DNA of 64,000 nucleotides from Sphaerulina vaccinii (taxonomy: Eukaryota; Ascomycota; Dothideomycetes; Mycosphaerellales; Mycosphaerellaceae), in contig JAKUDP010000004.1 in NCBI GenBank assembly GCA_022570795.1, forward strand, positions 1,116,001-1,180,000. The letters are read 5' to 3'. The notes beneath the pieces are model-generated. The model was not told where the DNA came from, did no database searches, and saw only the letters and a program-made list of their open reading frames with translations. Of the stretch, positions 10,315 to 20,474 are shown in pieces. The position numbers and the translations under genes are program-made. How positions within the stretch are numbered: the stretch's first letter is position 1; every line of letters starts with the position of its first letter.

Positions 10315-10974
10315 ATGATCAAGTTTTCTCTCCTGATCGCGCTCGCTGCGATCTCTCTGGCCTCAGCCGACCTGCAACGCAATGGCTTCCCTCTTCTCGG
10401 AGCCATGTCGCCTCGTTCTAACCACCTGCAAAAGCGTTTCCCCTTGGGAGATACCGAACTGAGCCTCGAAAAGCGTTGCGACAGCGATGGATTAGCATGC
10501 TCCAAGAACAGCGCCGAATGCTGCGAGGGCAAATGTGCAAAGGACTGTAGCTCTGGCCAGTTCATATGTGGTGGCGCATGCGGAGGTATGACTATCGCGC
10601 TCCTACATTGCATGCTGCTTCTGACATTATTGCTTGTCTAGGCTCACCTCCAAGCTGTGGTGGCCCCGATGTAGGCTGTGGATCTGATGATGAGTGCTGT
10701 GCATCACAAGGCCTCACTTGTCAGCATAACTGCACCGGCTTAGCGCAATGTGCTACTCAACCCTACACTTGCGGGGAAGTGTCTCCATATGCAGAATGTG
10801 CTTGTTTAGGTGTTGATAGGTGTACGCCAAACTCACCGGAATGCGTAGGTTCACACCAAAGTGAAGCTAGGACGATGCTGACAAGTGCTCGTTTAGCAAG
10901 GATACTCGCTCTGCCACCATGCTGGATCACACACTGGGCTCACGTTCTGCTGTGATCCAAATGGGTCTTGTTGA
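10315..10974 (+). CDS. Cysteine-rich secreted protein with repeated knottin-like modules, three exons
   Basis: Exons 10315-10585, 10642-10844 and 10897-10974; introns of 56 and 52 nt (10586-10641, GTATGA..CTAG; 10845-10896, GTAGGT, branch GCTGAC, TTTAG). The joined frame encodes 183 residues. Signal peptide MIKFSLLIALAAISLASA is followed by a short propeptide with two KR sites (LQKR, LEKR), suggesting Kex2 cleavage just before the first cysteine. The mature part has over 20 Cys arranged as repeated C-x6-C-x5/6-CC-x(3-6)-C-x3-C blocks, the spacing of inhibitor-cystine-knot folds, and a last CC-x5-C block contributed by exon 3. Without splicing intron 2 the frame runs into Cys-poor sequence and stops at 10955, so the third exon is strongly favoured. 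Candidate apoplastic effector or cell-surface protein; no named family recognised. Confidence 0.75.
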
Positions 10975-11462
10975 TGATCATAAGAGGAGATGGAAGCGAG
11001 CAAGTATGGGTATATGGAGGGTATCTACGGACTATGGAGCATCTGAGTTGGCAGTGCCGTGGGAACATAAGAGCGTCGGCTGTCTGCTGGTTTGTGAACT
11101 TCGAGGGGATTTTCTAATGCATTAGGCATCGTCTATAACAACCGCATCCAGTGTCTGTACAACTACCAGCTTCCTCGCCTCTCTATCGAGCACTCTAACC
11201 CAATGCACTAAGACCTTAACGCAGTTAAGAAAAGTCCAAGATGTTTATACTTATGAAAAAGCAGAGAGTGAAAAGACGTTCTGAGCACCACTTTCCTGTC
11301 TCCACTTTCCCGCATGCCAAGCTCATACCTCACTTTGCTCCTTCCCGTTAGACGTTGTCCACATCAACACCATCGAAACCCATCAACTGATCCCGAAGCA
11401 AGACGTCCAAACATCTGCGCTCACCACTGCACCCACGATCTTGATCCAGACCTTCCACAAGC
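10975..11462. other. Intergenic, nothing recognised
   Basis: About 490 bases with no supported gene or RNA. Contains the 3' flank of the Cys-rich gene and the promoter side of the next small ORF. Confidence 0.5.
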
Positions 11463-11783
11463 ATGGCCTCAGAAGCTTTCTGGACCGACATCCCCGCCGA
11501 AACCCGCCAAGCCATAACATCTCTCATATCTCCTCAAGACTTAGAAGAACAACTCCCTCCCATGGTCCATGTGCAACCGGTAAAGCAGAAACAAGCTCTA
11601 CTTACCAGTATTCTGGACGCCTTCGCCACGGAACATGCTAAGGGTTCGGATGATCTGACTGTTAGAGCTCTACGCGTGATGAGAGATCTACAGATGGATA
11701 TGGGGAGATTTGAGGCTGCTCAGGTTACTCAAGGGAGGATTGAGGAGAGGGGAGGGAAGGGAGATGGGGATCGGACTGTATGA
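11463..11783 (+). CDS. Small hypothetical protein, 106 aa
   Basis: ATG at 11463 in favourable context (agcATGG). The product starts MASEAFWTDIPAETRQAITS and is predicted mostly helical with acidic character, ending in a Gly/Arg-rich tail. No signal peptide or transmembrane segment, no known domain. Codon use and composition look coding, but there is no intron or homology evidence available. Structured repeats begin about 20 bases after its stop. Function unknown. Confidence 0.5.
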   Translation: MASEAFWTDIPAETRQAITSLISPQDLEEQLPPMVHVQPVKQKQALLTSILDAFATEHAKGSDDLTVRALRVMRDLQMDMGRFEAAQVTQGRIEERGGKGDGDRTV

Positions 11784-11801
11784 TGATGGAGTTTCAGAAA
11801 G

Positions 11802-12120
11802 GGTCCGAATGGTACAGTGGCCATCGAGATACACAGAGATCGAAGCCAGGCTTAGCATGTATCTCTGATACCATGAGATTTCCCTGAGAGCACCCTGTCC
11901 GGAATCCAAGTGGTATAGTGGCTAGTCAGATACGCAGATAGAAGCTAAAGTTAGCAAGTATCTCTGATTCTATGTCCGGAGTCTAGGTGGCTTGGTGTCC
12001 AGCAAGATAAGCAGAGATCGAAGCTAGAATTAGCAGGTATCTCTGATTCTATGCGAGCGTTTTAACAGCACCCTGCCCGGAGCCTAGGTGGGATAGTGAC
12101 CAGCAAGTTTGCAGAGTTAG
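11802..12120. repeat. Tandem hairpin repeats with tRNA-like A-box sequence (3 full, 1 partial)
   Basis: Units start at about 11802, 11897, 11975 and 12073. Each begins with a TCCGGA-type segment, then a box resembling a tRNA A box (GTGGTATAGTGGCTAG in unit 2), then CAGAGAT..GCTA..TAGC..ATCTCTG, an outer stem enclosing a small hairpin, then GAT(A/T)C(T/C)ATG. The conserved 3' block GTATCTCTGATTCTATG is at 11859, 11958 and 12037, and a relative is at 12435. No acceptor stem or B box is present, so these are not functional tRNAs; they may be decayed tRNA-derived elements or structured RNA repeats. Confidence 0.65.
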
Positions 12121-12520
12121 AGCGTTATGTATACTCTGGATACCGTATGTGGAGGTGGAACAAAACTCTGCGAATTTCGACGCGGCTGAGCAGAGGAAGC
12201 TCTGAGGCAGGCAACATGGGATGTCGTGATCTGCTCGAGGACAGAGCGCGACGACATCATACGTTTCAAGCATTGCGAAGTTAGGTGGATGAGGTAGTCT
12301 TGTTTCATAACTGTCGTTGACAATGGCATGCTTTCTCCAAGCCTAGCGAAGGGAAAGGTTGGCAGGTGGATCTGGAGATTAGAGGCACTTCTTGTGGTAT
12401 GATTTTCTCCTTTTCTGTTTCTGTCTGCAGGCAACTATCTCTGATTCTTTGATCCATTGCTAATACTGCCACCGCTTCCCCTGCGGTTGCGTAGCCGTCG
12501 CCTGTCCGCAGAGACAAATG
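12121..12520. other. Intergenic, nothing beyond one repeat relic
   Basis: 400 bases between the hairpin repeats and the 3' end of the next gene. A single CTATCTCTGATTCTTTG block at 12435 is related to the repeats upstream. Confidence 0.5.
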
Positions 12521-14104
12521 CTAGTTATCGCGCTTCGCCTTCCCCTCCTTATACATCGTGTCCACCACTACGAACATCTCCGCCGCTTTCTTTCCAAACA
12601 CCTCCTTCTTGTCCTCGCGACAGGAGGACCACTTATCAGGATGCCATCGAGTCCTCTCCTTCTTGAGGTCCTTGGCCTTTGAGAATGCTGCTCGAATAGC
12701 ACAGTCACAGACCCTCAATGCTCTGCTATGTTGCTGTGACCTGCATTCTTGCCGAACGCAAGGTGCTGATGGCGGTTCTGGAAAAGTATCGATGCTGGCA
12801 TAGTCGGAGAGTAGCAGATCGATGGAACCAAGCCATTCCCAGCTGGTCAGCTGTTTCGGTGCTTTGTTCGCCCGGTATGACATTCCGGGGGCTACTCTGG
12901 GCTTGTAAGACGAGCCTCCTCTGGGTTGGTAAGACGAGCCTCCTCTGGGCGGGTAAGGCGAGCCTTCTCTGGGCGTGTAAGGCGAGCCTCCTCTGTACTG
13001 GTAAGACGATCCTCCTCTGTACTGGTAAGAAGAGCCTCGTCCGCTATTCGCTTCAGCCTCAGCGAACTGCAGCGCATCCTGAAGTGCAGTCGCAGTGATA
13101 TCCATATTGCCTTTCCGCATGTGCATGTCTCTTTCAGCTTGCCTGGCTCGCTTCTTCATCAGCTCCAGATAGTTGTTGGCAACAGTTATTGAACCTGAGT
13201 CTCGGGCCAAAGGCGGTGCAAGATCAGTCTCGATGCTCCGGATGATGTTGATGTCGGCAACAAGTCTGACAGCGCGATCATGTGCTGCTGTCGCTTGTTC
13301 GTGCATGAATGTTGACAGGATGTGATGTGCTTTTGCCTCACGTACGGCACGCTCGGTCAATTCTCCTTGTGTGGCAGATAGCTGTGTCTCTTGTATCTCC
13401 CGTCTCAGAAAATCCTGTACTTCACCAATGTATGTTTGTAGGTCAAGGCAGTCTTTGCGATTGTCGATCTCCTCCCATAGAGCGGTTCTGACGGTGGCAA
13501 GCTGCTCGCCGATTTTGATTTTGTGTTGCAGAGCATCTTCGATATTCTGATCGTCCTGCGGTGTAGTCTCGAATGGGCTGAAGAAAGTCATGTGTGGAAA
13601 GCTTTTTACGAGCTCGTATAGTTCGGCTGCACGCTGTTTCTCATTCATGAGATACGTGAGCTGTGACCTGAAGTACGCGATTTGAATATCCATCGCAGCC
13701 AATTGACACTCGGACCTGTGTATCCCGTACAAGAGTGGCGAATGTCGACGCCGCCAGTCCTCAGTAGTTGAGGTCTCCAGTCGTATCCATTCTGCCGTTT
13801 CCTGAGCCTGTCTGGCCATCTCCTGGGCGGCCATTGCGCGTCGCAACCTGGCGTCCATGGCAGCGAGATAGCCGTTCCGAGTAAATTTCAGGTTGCCATA
13901 TGCCCCACGCAGGCGCTGTGTCGGTTTAGTCTGGATGGGAAGCTGACCGATGATTGACCAGCGACTGAGCCTTGACGAAAGGCTTTGCTTTCCTTCCTTT
14001 GGCGATTCGAAACGTGTCCGATGGTCTTGAAGAAGTTCGACTTCATTCTGGAGGCGTTGGAAGGCGAAGTCATATAGGCGTTGTGCTGCCGTGGTGTCCG
14101 CCAT
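12521..14104 (-). CDS. Coiled-coil protein with octapeptide repeats and a degenerate J-like C-terminus
   Basis: 527 residues, single exon, ATG at 14104. Residues about 1-330 are long amphipathic helices (coiled coil likely). Residues about 355-405 are a tandem GGSSYQYR/GGSPYTPR-type octapeptide repeated about six times. The last 100 residues contain a Cys pair region, then AAFSKAKDLKKERTRWHPDKW and AAEMFVVVDTMYKEGK. RWHPDKW is a J-domain-like HPD motif in the arrangement also seen in NFKBIL1-type and many uncharacterised fungal proteins; the classic J-domain helix I is absent, so Hsp70 co-chaperone activity is uncertain. The repeat-encoding DNA is listed separately. No signal peptide. Confidence 0.75.
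   Translation of the reverse strand: MADTTAAQRLYDFAFQRLQNEVELLQDHRTRFESPKEGKQSLSSRLSRWSIIGQLPIQTKPTQRLRGAYGNLKFTRNGYLAAMDARLRRAMAAQEMARQAQETAEWIRLETSTTEDWRRRHSPLLYGIHRSECQLAAMDIQIAYFRSQLTYLMNEKQRAAELYELVKSFPHMTFFSPFETTPQDDQNIEDALQHKIKIGEQLATVRTALWEEIDNRKDCLDLQTYIGEVQDFLRREIQETQLSATQGELTERAVREAKAHHILSTFMHEQATAAHDRAVRLVADINIIRSIETDLAPPLARDSGSITVANNYLELMKKRARQAERDMHMRKGNMDITATALQDALQFAEAEANSGRGSSYQYRGGSSYQYRGGSPYTPREGSPYPPRGGSSYQPRGGSSYKPRVAPGMSYRANKAPKQLTSWEWLGSIDLLLSDYASIDTFPEPPSAPCVRQECRSQQHSRALRVCDCAIRAAFSKAKDLKKERTRWHPDKWSSCREDKKEVFGKKAAEMFVVVDTMYKEGKAKRDN
12905..13040 (-). repeat. 24-bp tandem repeat inside a coding region (about 5.7 copies)
   Basis: Unit GTAAGACGAGCCTCCTCTGG plus four bases (plus strand), copies at 12905, 12929, 12953, 12977, 13001 and a partial at 13025. 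It encodes the eight-residue repeat of the J-like protein. The 24-bp period keeps the reading frame, so copy number can vary without breaking the gene. Confidence 0.85.
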
Positions 14105-14661
14105 CTTGTGAAGCAGCCAGCGCTGATCAGGAGCTCACCGAAGGAGAGTTGATGTTCGTCCGAAGTATCGAGGGCATTGGACTTTGTTATTGTTTCGAAG
14201 GTGCGAAATTTAGCGTGGATGTTGGGTGGCGCCGAAGCTGCATGTGTAAGTCAGGGTGCGAGCGAAACGCGTCTGTTCTAGATATGTGAGTACAGATTCT
14301 CACTGCACTTCTTCGCCATAGCCATGGCAACCATAAAATTTCTACATCTACACGTCGAGGTGGATCTCATCTCGAGGCGAATCCCATCTCGAGGCGACGT
14401 AGAGCTCGGTTGCCTCGAGCGTCACTTACAAGGAGACTCGAAATACGCACCACAGACACGGCCACGATCAACCCGAAGGAGGCAACTCGAAGGAGGAAGC
14501 ACTCAGCCAAGAGCGGTGTTTACATGAGTGTGTCTCAGACAACGAGTCAATGTCTTGCTTCGCATCTGAATGAACCCTTCGGCCAGCCCACCACGAGAGA
14601 GGAGCGATGCTCGAGCGAAAGAGACATTGCTTGCGGCAGCAGGAACGTCCATGCACGGTCT
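14105..14661. other. Intergenic, no gene recognised
   Basis: About 560 bases upstream of the J-like gene. Contains CTCGAGGCGA short direct repeats near 14370-14400. No supported gene. Confidence 0.5.
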
Positions 14662-15056
14662 CCAAAGTGTGTCCGGACAGTCCACTCCCAACATCCACAT
14701 CCATTTCATAAACCGTGCACAAGGCCCGACGTCGATAAAGTCCTAAAAGCAGAAGGTCACAAAGAGGCGCCTCTTTCGCCCTCCGGGCTCGTTCGTCGAA
14801 TTTGATGGATATGTGCTAGCCACTTGGTCGGCTTGGAGCCTCCCTCTCTCCTCGAAGATCTCCGAGGGTACTCACTTCGCTCGCAAGCTCGCCTCCTTTG
14901 CCGTCGACTACTTCGGAGTGCGTATTAGGACTTGAGGGTAACCTGGCAGTTTTATGAATCTTGCATAAGCTGCGCGTGTCAATAATCAGTTGGAGACGCC
15001 TTCATTCAACAAGTTGGATGTTGGACGTCGGGTCTGGACTGTCCGGACACACTTTG
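14662..15056. mobile_element. hAT-type MITE (non-autonomous DNA transposon), 395 bp
   Basis: Perfect 21-bp terminal inverted repeats: 14663-14683 reads CAAAGTGTGTCCGGACAGTC plus C and 15036-15056 is its reverse complement. The element is flanked on both sides by the identical octamer CACGGTCT (14654-14661 and 15057-15064), an 8-bp target-site duplication as made by hAT transposases. The inverted similarity continues imperfectly inward (CAACATCCA / TGGATGTTG). No transposase is encoded. One extra C separates the left duplication from the inverted repeat. Confidence 0.85.
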
Positions 15057-15064
15057 CACGGTCT

Positions 15065-16379
15065 TGACGATTTGCTGCAATTCCTCGATAAAACATGGTC
15101 CTCTCTCGACACTTCAGTGCAAGTCCTTTCTGCTGTCATGCTGTCAGCTTTTCAAATTCAAAGCACTATTGCCCGATACGTTTTGTTCAAGAAGCACCTC
15201 GACTCTCTCACCGTTTGACCATCCTGAGATTGGAAAGCAACTGCACAGGATCAGAAGCAAACAAGCCGCCGGCTATCTACGACTTCACCTCCTACCAGAG
15301 TGAAAAAGTGCCGTCCAGATAAACTCACCTTACTCGTCTCGAGCACATTGCTTTTGCCGATGATTCAACGTGGTTGGCAGCGAGAGCCGACACCATGAAG
15401 AACTGGGAAGGCCACACGAGAACGACCACTGCCCAGTGAAGAAGGTGATGTCGCGAGCCGTACTCTCCCATTGGCGGGCACGAGATCGAGAGTCGTTGAC
15501 ACTGCTGAATCACGAGTAGACGTGATGGATCATGCGATACCGTGTATTCATGCCGCGTTGCATCTCAGCCGCATGAGGCCCAAACTTCAAGACTCCACGC
15601 CCTGCGAAAGCGCGAATCACCTGAAAAGCTCGTTGGTTCTCCGCCTGAAGATGGTGGGATGACTGCCGACCTTGATGGCACAGTTGGTGTTGACGTTGCG
15701 GAACACCGCCGATTGAGGAGGAGAGTCAGACCAACTCCTGGACCATGTCCTCGTCTCGAAGCCGGCGGTTCGGTCGCGTCATCTCCGTCGATAAGCAGCA
15801 TGCCGGCAGCTGATATCATCCCATTTTTGTTCTCACCACTCCGAGGCTCTACCTCTATATCAGCCGCATGAATACGTCCGTACTGAGTATAGCTCACTAA
15901 ACAAAAAGACTGCCGAGGAGACTATCAAGCCAATTGAAGGCGACCAACTCTGCTCGTTCAGCCAAACGGAAGTCGTCTCGCTTGAAACATGGTCAAGCCG
16001 GGACTTTGACGTGATCGACAGTAACTTTTTGTAGTTCCCGGGCGATAAGGACCATAATGGCAGGCAATTCGCAACAGAACCGTCCGCCAGCAACCGTTTG
16101 GCATGCTGAAGACGGGAGAAGCGAGAATATAAGCACAACACCCAGTCCGTGCTACGAATGACTGTGATGGTCTCTAGAAAATCTGACTGATACAGAACAG
16201 TGAAGCCTCTCTATACTAGCTGTCGAGAGCACCACGAGGCACAATCGAAGAATCGAGATCCGTTCTATCATCCTTCGAACAACGGCGGACTGAGGACGTC
16301 AACATCGAGCTCGACAACTGATACCTCAACACCAAGACAGCAGAGACCACGGTTTCTGACCCTCAACTCTCTCCCCAGA
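15065..16379. other. Intergenic, no gene recognised
   Basis: About 1.3 kb between the MITE and the F-box-like gene. Open frames of 90-110 codons exist on both strands around 15540-16140 but overlap each other and have no domain or initiation support. Confidence 0.5.
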
Positions 16380-17339
16380 ATGCCTTCTACATCACCCAAG
16401 AGCGAACGACGAGACCCAATGAGCTCACCATTCCTGAGACTCCCCGCCGAGCTTCGTCTCCAAATTTACACCCTCCTCGTCTTCCCACGCCAACCAACCG
16501 ACCTCCTCTGCTCCTGGGAAAGGCTAGACGCCAGCGCAGTCGACGCGGTAGACTACAATCAATGGTCTGTGAAGGATGGAGTAGTAACCCCCGACATCCT
16601 ACGCAACCCGACCCTGCGCATTCGAACAGTCGATCCCACACGCTACAAGAATCGCTATGCCGATCGACCACACACTCGAACAGGCTACAGTGTCCGGGCA
16701 GATCGTTTCGCCAATCGCTGTATGGCTACTACATACCACTGCGTGAACATTCCGAGGATCGAAGACAACTTGGCGATCATGAGAACGAATAAGCAGATAC
16801 ATGCTGAGGTTGCCGAGTTGATGTACTCCAACTATACTTTCGACTTTGACACGCATATCGAAGCTATCATACCTTTCATGAGGGATCTCACGCCAGCTAC
16901 GCGAAGCTGTATCAAGTCAATCCGCTTCACAAAGCGAGCATTGGCATACATCAAAGAATTCGATCGTTGCGAATGGGAGAATGCCCTCCGATACATCACT
17001 AACGTGGACAACGGCATCTCGCTCCGACGCCTTGAACTCGGAGTCATCGCAGGCCGACCTGGAGAGAATGGCTGGGATCGTGTCGCAACCTATTCAGCTG
17101 CGGATTTCAATCTGCTCAAGACTCAAGAGGGTATGGAATGGCTGCAGTATGTTGAGGAGATCAACAAAGTGCAAGAGTTGGTTGTGCAAGCTATTGTGGA
17201 GCATTGTCCTAGTATTACTAGTAGTAATGCTATGGCTAGTTATGTGAGATTCTCGGCGAGTGTTGAGAATGGGTTTGCGGAGTATTTGAGAGGGAAACTG
17301 TTGACGGATGAGGTGAAGAAGAGGATGGGAATTGCTTAG
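16380..17339 (+). CDS. F-box-like fungal protein
   Basis: 319 residues from the ATG at 16380; the frame is open further upstream to 16200 but without an ATG. Residues about 14-40 read FLRLPAELRLQIYTLLVFPR, the F-box-like helix that begins a very large family of filamentous-fungal proteins. A second family hallmark follows at about residues 125-165: LAIMRTNKQIHAEVAELMYSN, here the usual 'conserved arginine/Asn-K-Q-I' segment after which the body is a variable alpha/beta region. No repeats or transmembrane segments. Possible SCF adaptor, but the family is functionally uncharacterised. Confidence 0.8.
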   Translation: MPSTSPKSERRDPMSSPFLRLPAELRLQIYTLLVFPRQPTDLLCSWERLDASAVDAVDYNQWSVKDGVVTPDILRNPTLRIRTVDPTRYKNRYADRPHTRTGYSVRADRFANRCMATTYHCVNIPRIEDNLAIMRTNKQIHAEVAELMYSNYTFDFDTHIEAIIPFMRDLTPATRSCIKSIRFTKRALAYIKEFDRCEWENALRYITNVDNGISLRRLELGVIAGRPGENGWDRVATYSAADFNLLKTQEGMEWLQYVEEINKVQELVVQAIVEHCPSITSSNAMASYVRFSASVENGFAEYLRGKLLTDEVKKRMGIA

Positions 17340-17695
17340 ACGGAGATGTCCTGTTGTGTGTGTGTGTGATGATACCCTACTTAGACTTATAGATCTCTAC
17401 CACTACATCTATCTACTATGAGTGAGATGTCTTTGCATGTGAAAGAGATGACGAAGTTGATGCCTTATATTGGTCGCAAATAAGGTTGCGCTTCCACGAG
17501 CTCCAGCTGCTCACCACATCCCGCGTTCAGCCAATGCTACTTGTATACCCAGACAACTGTACCACGATACACGACATGCGCAGCGCGTGACTTTGAGCTA
17601 CCACCACCACCATTCCCTCGGCATTGACCTTCAGAAGCACGCCGCTTCGACTCATCTCCGCCACCGCAAAGCTGGACGACCGCAACGACGCCGGC
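17340..17695. other. Short intergenic region
   Basis: About 355 bases between the F-box-like gene and VPS35, both on the plus strand; a TGTGTGTGTG run lies just after the upstream stop. It must contain the VPS35 promoter; no clear TATA box seen. Confidence 0.5.
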
Positions 17696-20474
17696 ATGTC
17701 CTCTCCGCCGCCGGTAGAGGACCAACAACGCCTGCTGGAGGATGCTTTACAGGTGGTGAGGCAGCAGACGGTGCAGATGAGAAGATGTTTGGAGACGCCC
17801 GGGAAGTTGATGGATGCGCTAAAGTGCAGGTAAACATACATCTACATCTCTACCAGGCGGTAGGATTGAGGTATGGTATGCTGATATGCGTATAGTTCGA
17901 CGCTGGTGTCTGAGTTGCGGACTTCGTCGCTGGGACCGAAACAGTACTATGAGCTGTACATGTCCGTATTCGATGCATTGCGACACCTGTCTGTATACCT
18001 GAGAGACAGCCACCCAGTCAACCACCTCGCCGATCTGTACGAACTGGTCCAATATGCTGGAAACATCGTCCCTCGACTCTACTTGATGATCACAGTCGGA
18101 ACAGTCTACATGGGAATTGAAGAAGCTCCCGTCAAAGAAATCATGAAGGACATGATGGAAATGTCTCGAGGAGTCCAACATCCTGTACGAGGACTATTCC
18201 TGCGATACTACCTGTCAGGACAAGCGAGAGATCATCTCCCTGAAGGAGAATCTGCTGAAGGACCGGAAGGGAATTTGCAAGATAGTATCAGCTTCATCTT
18301 GACTAATTTCGTGGAGATGAATAAGTTGTGGGTGAGATTACAGCATCAGGGTCATTCGAGAGAGAGGGAACAGAGGACGAAAGAGAGGCAGGAGTTGCAA
18401 TTGTTGGTGGGGTCGAATCTTGTCAGACTTTCACAACTGGTGGATTTGGAGAGTTATAAGAATGTTATACTGCAGCCTTTATTGGAACAGGTTGTGCAGT
18501 GTCGGGATGTGTTGGCGCAGGAGTATCTGTTGGAGGTGATCACGCAGGTCTTTCCGGACGAGTTCCATTTGCATACACTGGATCAATTACTTGCGGCGAC
18601 GGCGAGGCTGAATCCGCATGTTAATGTGAAGGCTATTGTGATTGGGCTGATGGATCGGTTGAGTGCTTTTGCGCAAAGAGAGGCGGCGCCAAAGACGGAC
18701 GAGGAGAGGCAGAAGCTGGAAGATGAGAGTGTGAGCAAGCTATTGGAGAAGCTGAATGTGTCGAAAGATGTTGGGAGTGAAGGAGAGACGAAGCCGGCGG
18801 AGAATGGACATACTGGAGACGAGGCATCACCACGACCGAGCGAGGATACTGCTGTTGCTTCAGAAGCGCCAACAGAAGATACAGCAGTGGACGTGGCTCT
18901 GAAAGCGAAAGCAGAAACAAATGGCAAGACGAAAGGGATACCGGAGAACGTCAAGCTGTTTGAAGTCTTCTATGAGCAGGTCGTACATCTTGTTAGCGTC
19001 CAGCGGCTGCCCATCCAGGACATTACTGCTTTACTCACATCTCTCATCAATCTGGCTACGAACATATACCCCGATCGATTGGACTACGTCGACCAGGTTC
19101 TACACTATGCCACAAAAGAGACCGCTCGATACCAGAACTCGGCCGATCTACACTCGCAATCATCACAACAGAACATACTTGCCCTACTTCTTGGACCAGT
19201 CAAGACGTACTTCTCCCTCTTCACAGCACTGGCACTACCGAACTACATACCACTTTTCCTGCAACAGCCATATCCTACGCGACGGAACGTAGCAGGAGAA
19301 GTTGTGCGAAGTCTGCTACGAAACGACACCAAGATCACAAACCTCGCGCACCTGGAAAGTGTGCTCTCAATCCTATCAGTCCTCATCAAAGAAGGCGCAC
19401 AATCTTCATCAGGCTACCCAGGAGGTCCAGTCAGGAGAGGCGTAGTCGAAACAGAAGAAACAGTAGAAGAACAAGGCTGGCTCGCACGAATAGTTCACCT
19501 GATCAAGGGCGATGACAACGTCGCACAATTCCAACTACTACAAAAGACACGACAAGCTTTCCAAGAAGGCAATGAAAGGACGAAATATACCACTCCGGCG
19601 ATTATAACGCAATCCTTGAAGCTGGCGCGAAACTTCAAGAGGAGGGAACATCTTTCTTCTGACGACTATGCGGCACAATCTAGTGCGCTGTACAAATTCA
19701 TGCATACGGCTTTGTCATCTTTATACACGAGAGTCTCTGCATCTGGAGTTCCGGATCTGGTGCTGAGGCTATTTGTCTCTTGTGGGCAAGTCGCTTCTCA
19801 ATGCGAGAATGAAGATGTGGCATATGAGTTCTTTGCGCAGGCTTTCACAGTATATGAAGAGAGCATATCGGATTCGAGGAGCCAGTTCCAGGCTATCTGC
19901 ATTATCGCCCGCGCGCTATGTGGATGCTCGGAGAAGTTCAGCAGGGAGAACTATGATACGCTCATCACGAAGGCCGCTTTGCATGGAAGTAAACTGTTGA
20001 AGAAGCCGGATCAGTGTAGAGCGGTGTATCTTGCTAGTCATCTTTGGTGGGCTGTTGAGAGTGGTGAGGCTGGGGAGAAGGCGGAGGGGGCGAAGGAGGT
20101 GAGTCTACGAACCATACTCTCAAATTACGCATATGCTGACTTACTTGTGTTACCAGACCTACCGCGACGGAAAACGCGTCCTCGAATGTCTCCAACGAGC
20201 CCTCCGAGTCGCAGACGCCTGCATGGACACCGCCGTCTCCGTCGAGCTCTTCGTCGAAATCCTCAACCGATACGTCTACTACTTCGATCAAGAAAACGAC
20301 GCTGTCACAACGAAATACCTCAATGGACTCATCGAACTTATCCATTCGAACCTGAACACCACGGATAATGCTGCTGGTTTGGAGAATCCTCGGAAACACT
20401 TCCAAAGAACGCTGGACTATATCGCGAGTAGGGAGTATGAGGGCGTGGAGATCAGGCCCAAGGGGAGTAGTTGA
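17696..20474 (+). CDS. vps35: Retromer cargo-recognition subunit Vps35, three exons
   Basis: Large subunit of the endosomal retromer that, with Vps26 and Vps29, returns receptors from endosomes to the Golgi or plasma membrane. Exons 17696-17829, 17896-20098 and 20157-20474; introns of 66 nt (GTAAAC..TATAG) and 58 nt (GTGAGT, GCTGAC, ACCAG) with consistent phase give 884 residues, the usual length. The N-terminus EDQQRLLEDALQVVRQQTVQM and the PRLYLM motif (about residue 100, binding Vps26/Rab7) are diagnostic; the body is an alpha-solenoid, with an acidic low-complexity linker around residues 290-355. The C-terminus RDGKRVLECLQRALRVAD lies in exon 3. The unspliced frame misses this end. Confidence 0.95.

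Noticed and set aside
10566..10955. Reading the Cys-rich gene through to the stop at 10955 without the second intron
   Set aside because: The tail would be Cys-poor and unlike the rest, while the GTAGGT/GCTGAC/TTTAG intron gives a Cys-rich exon in phase.
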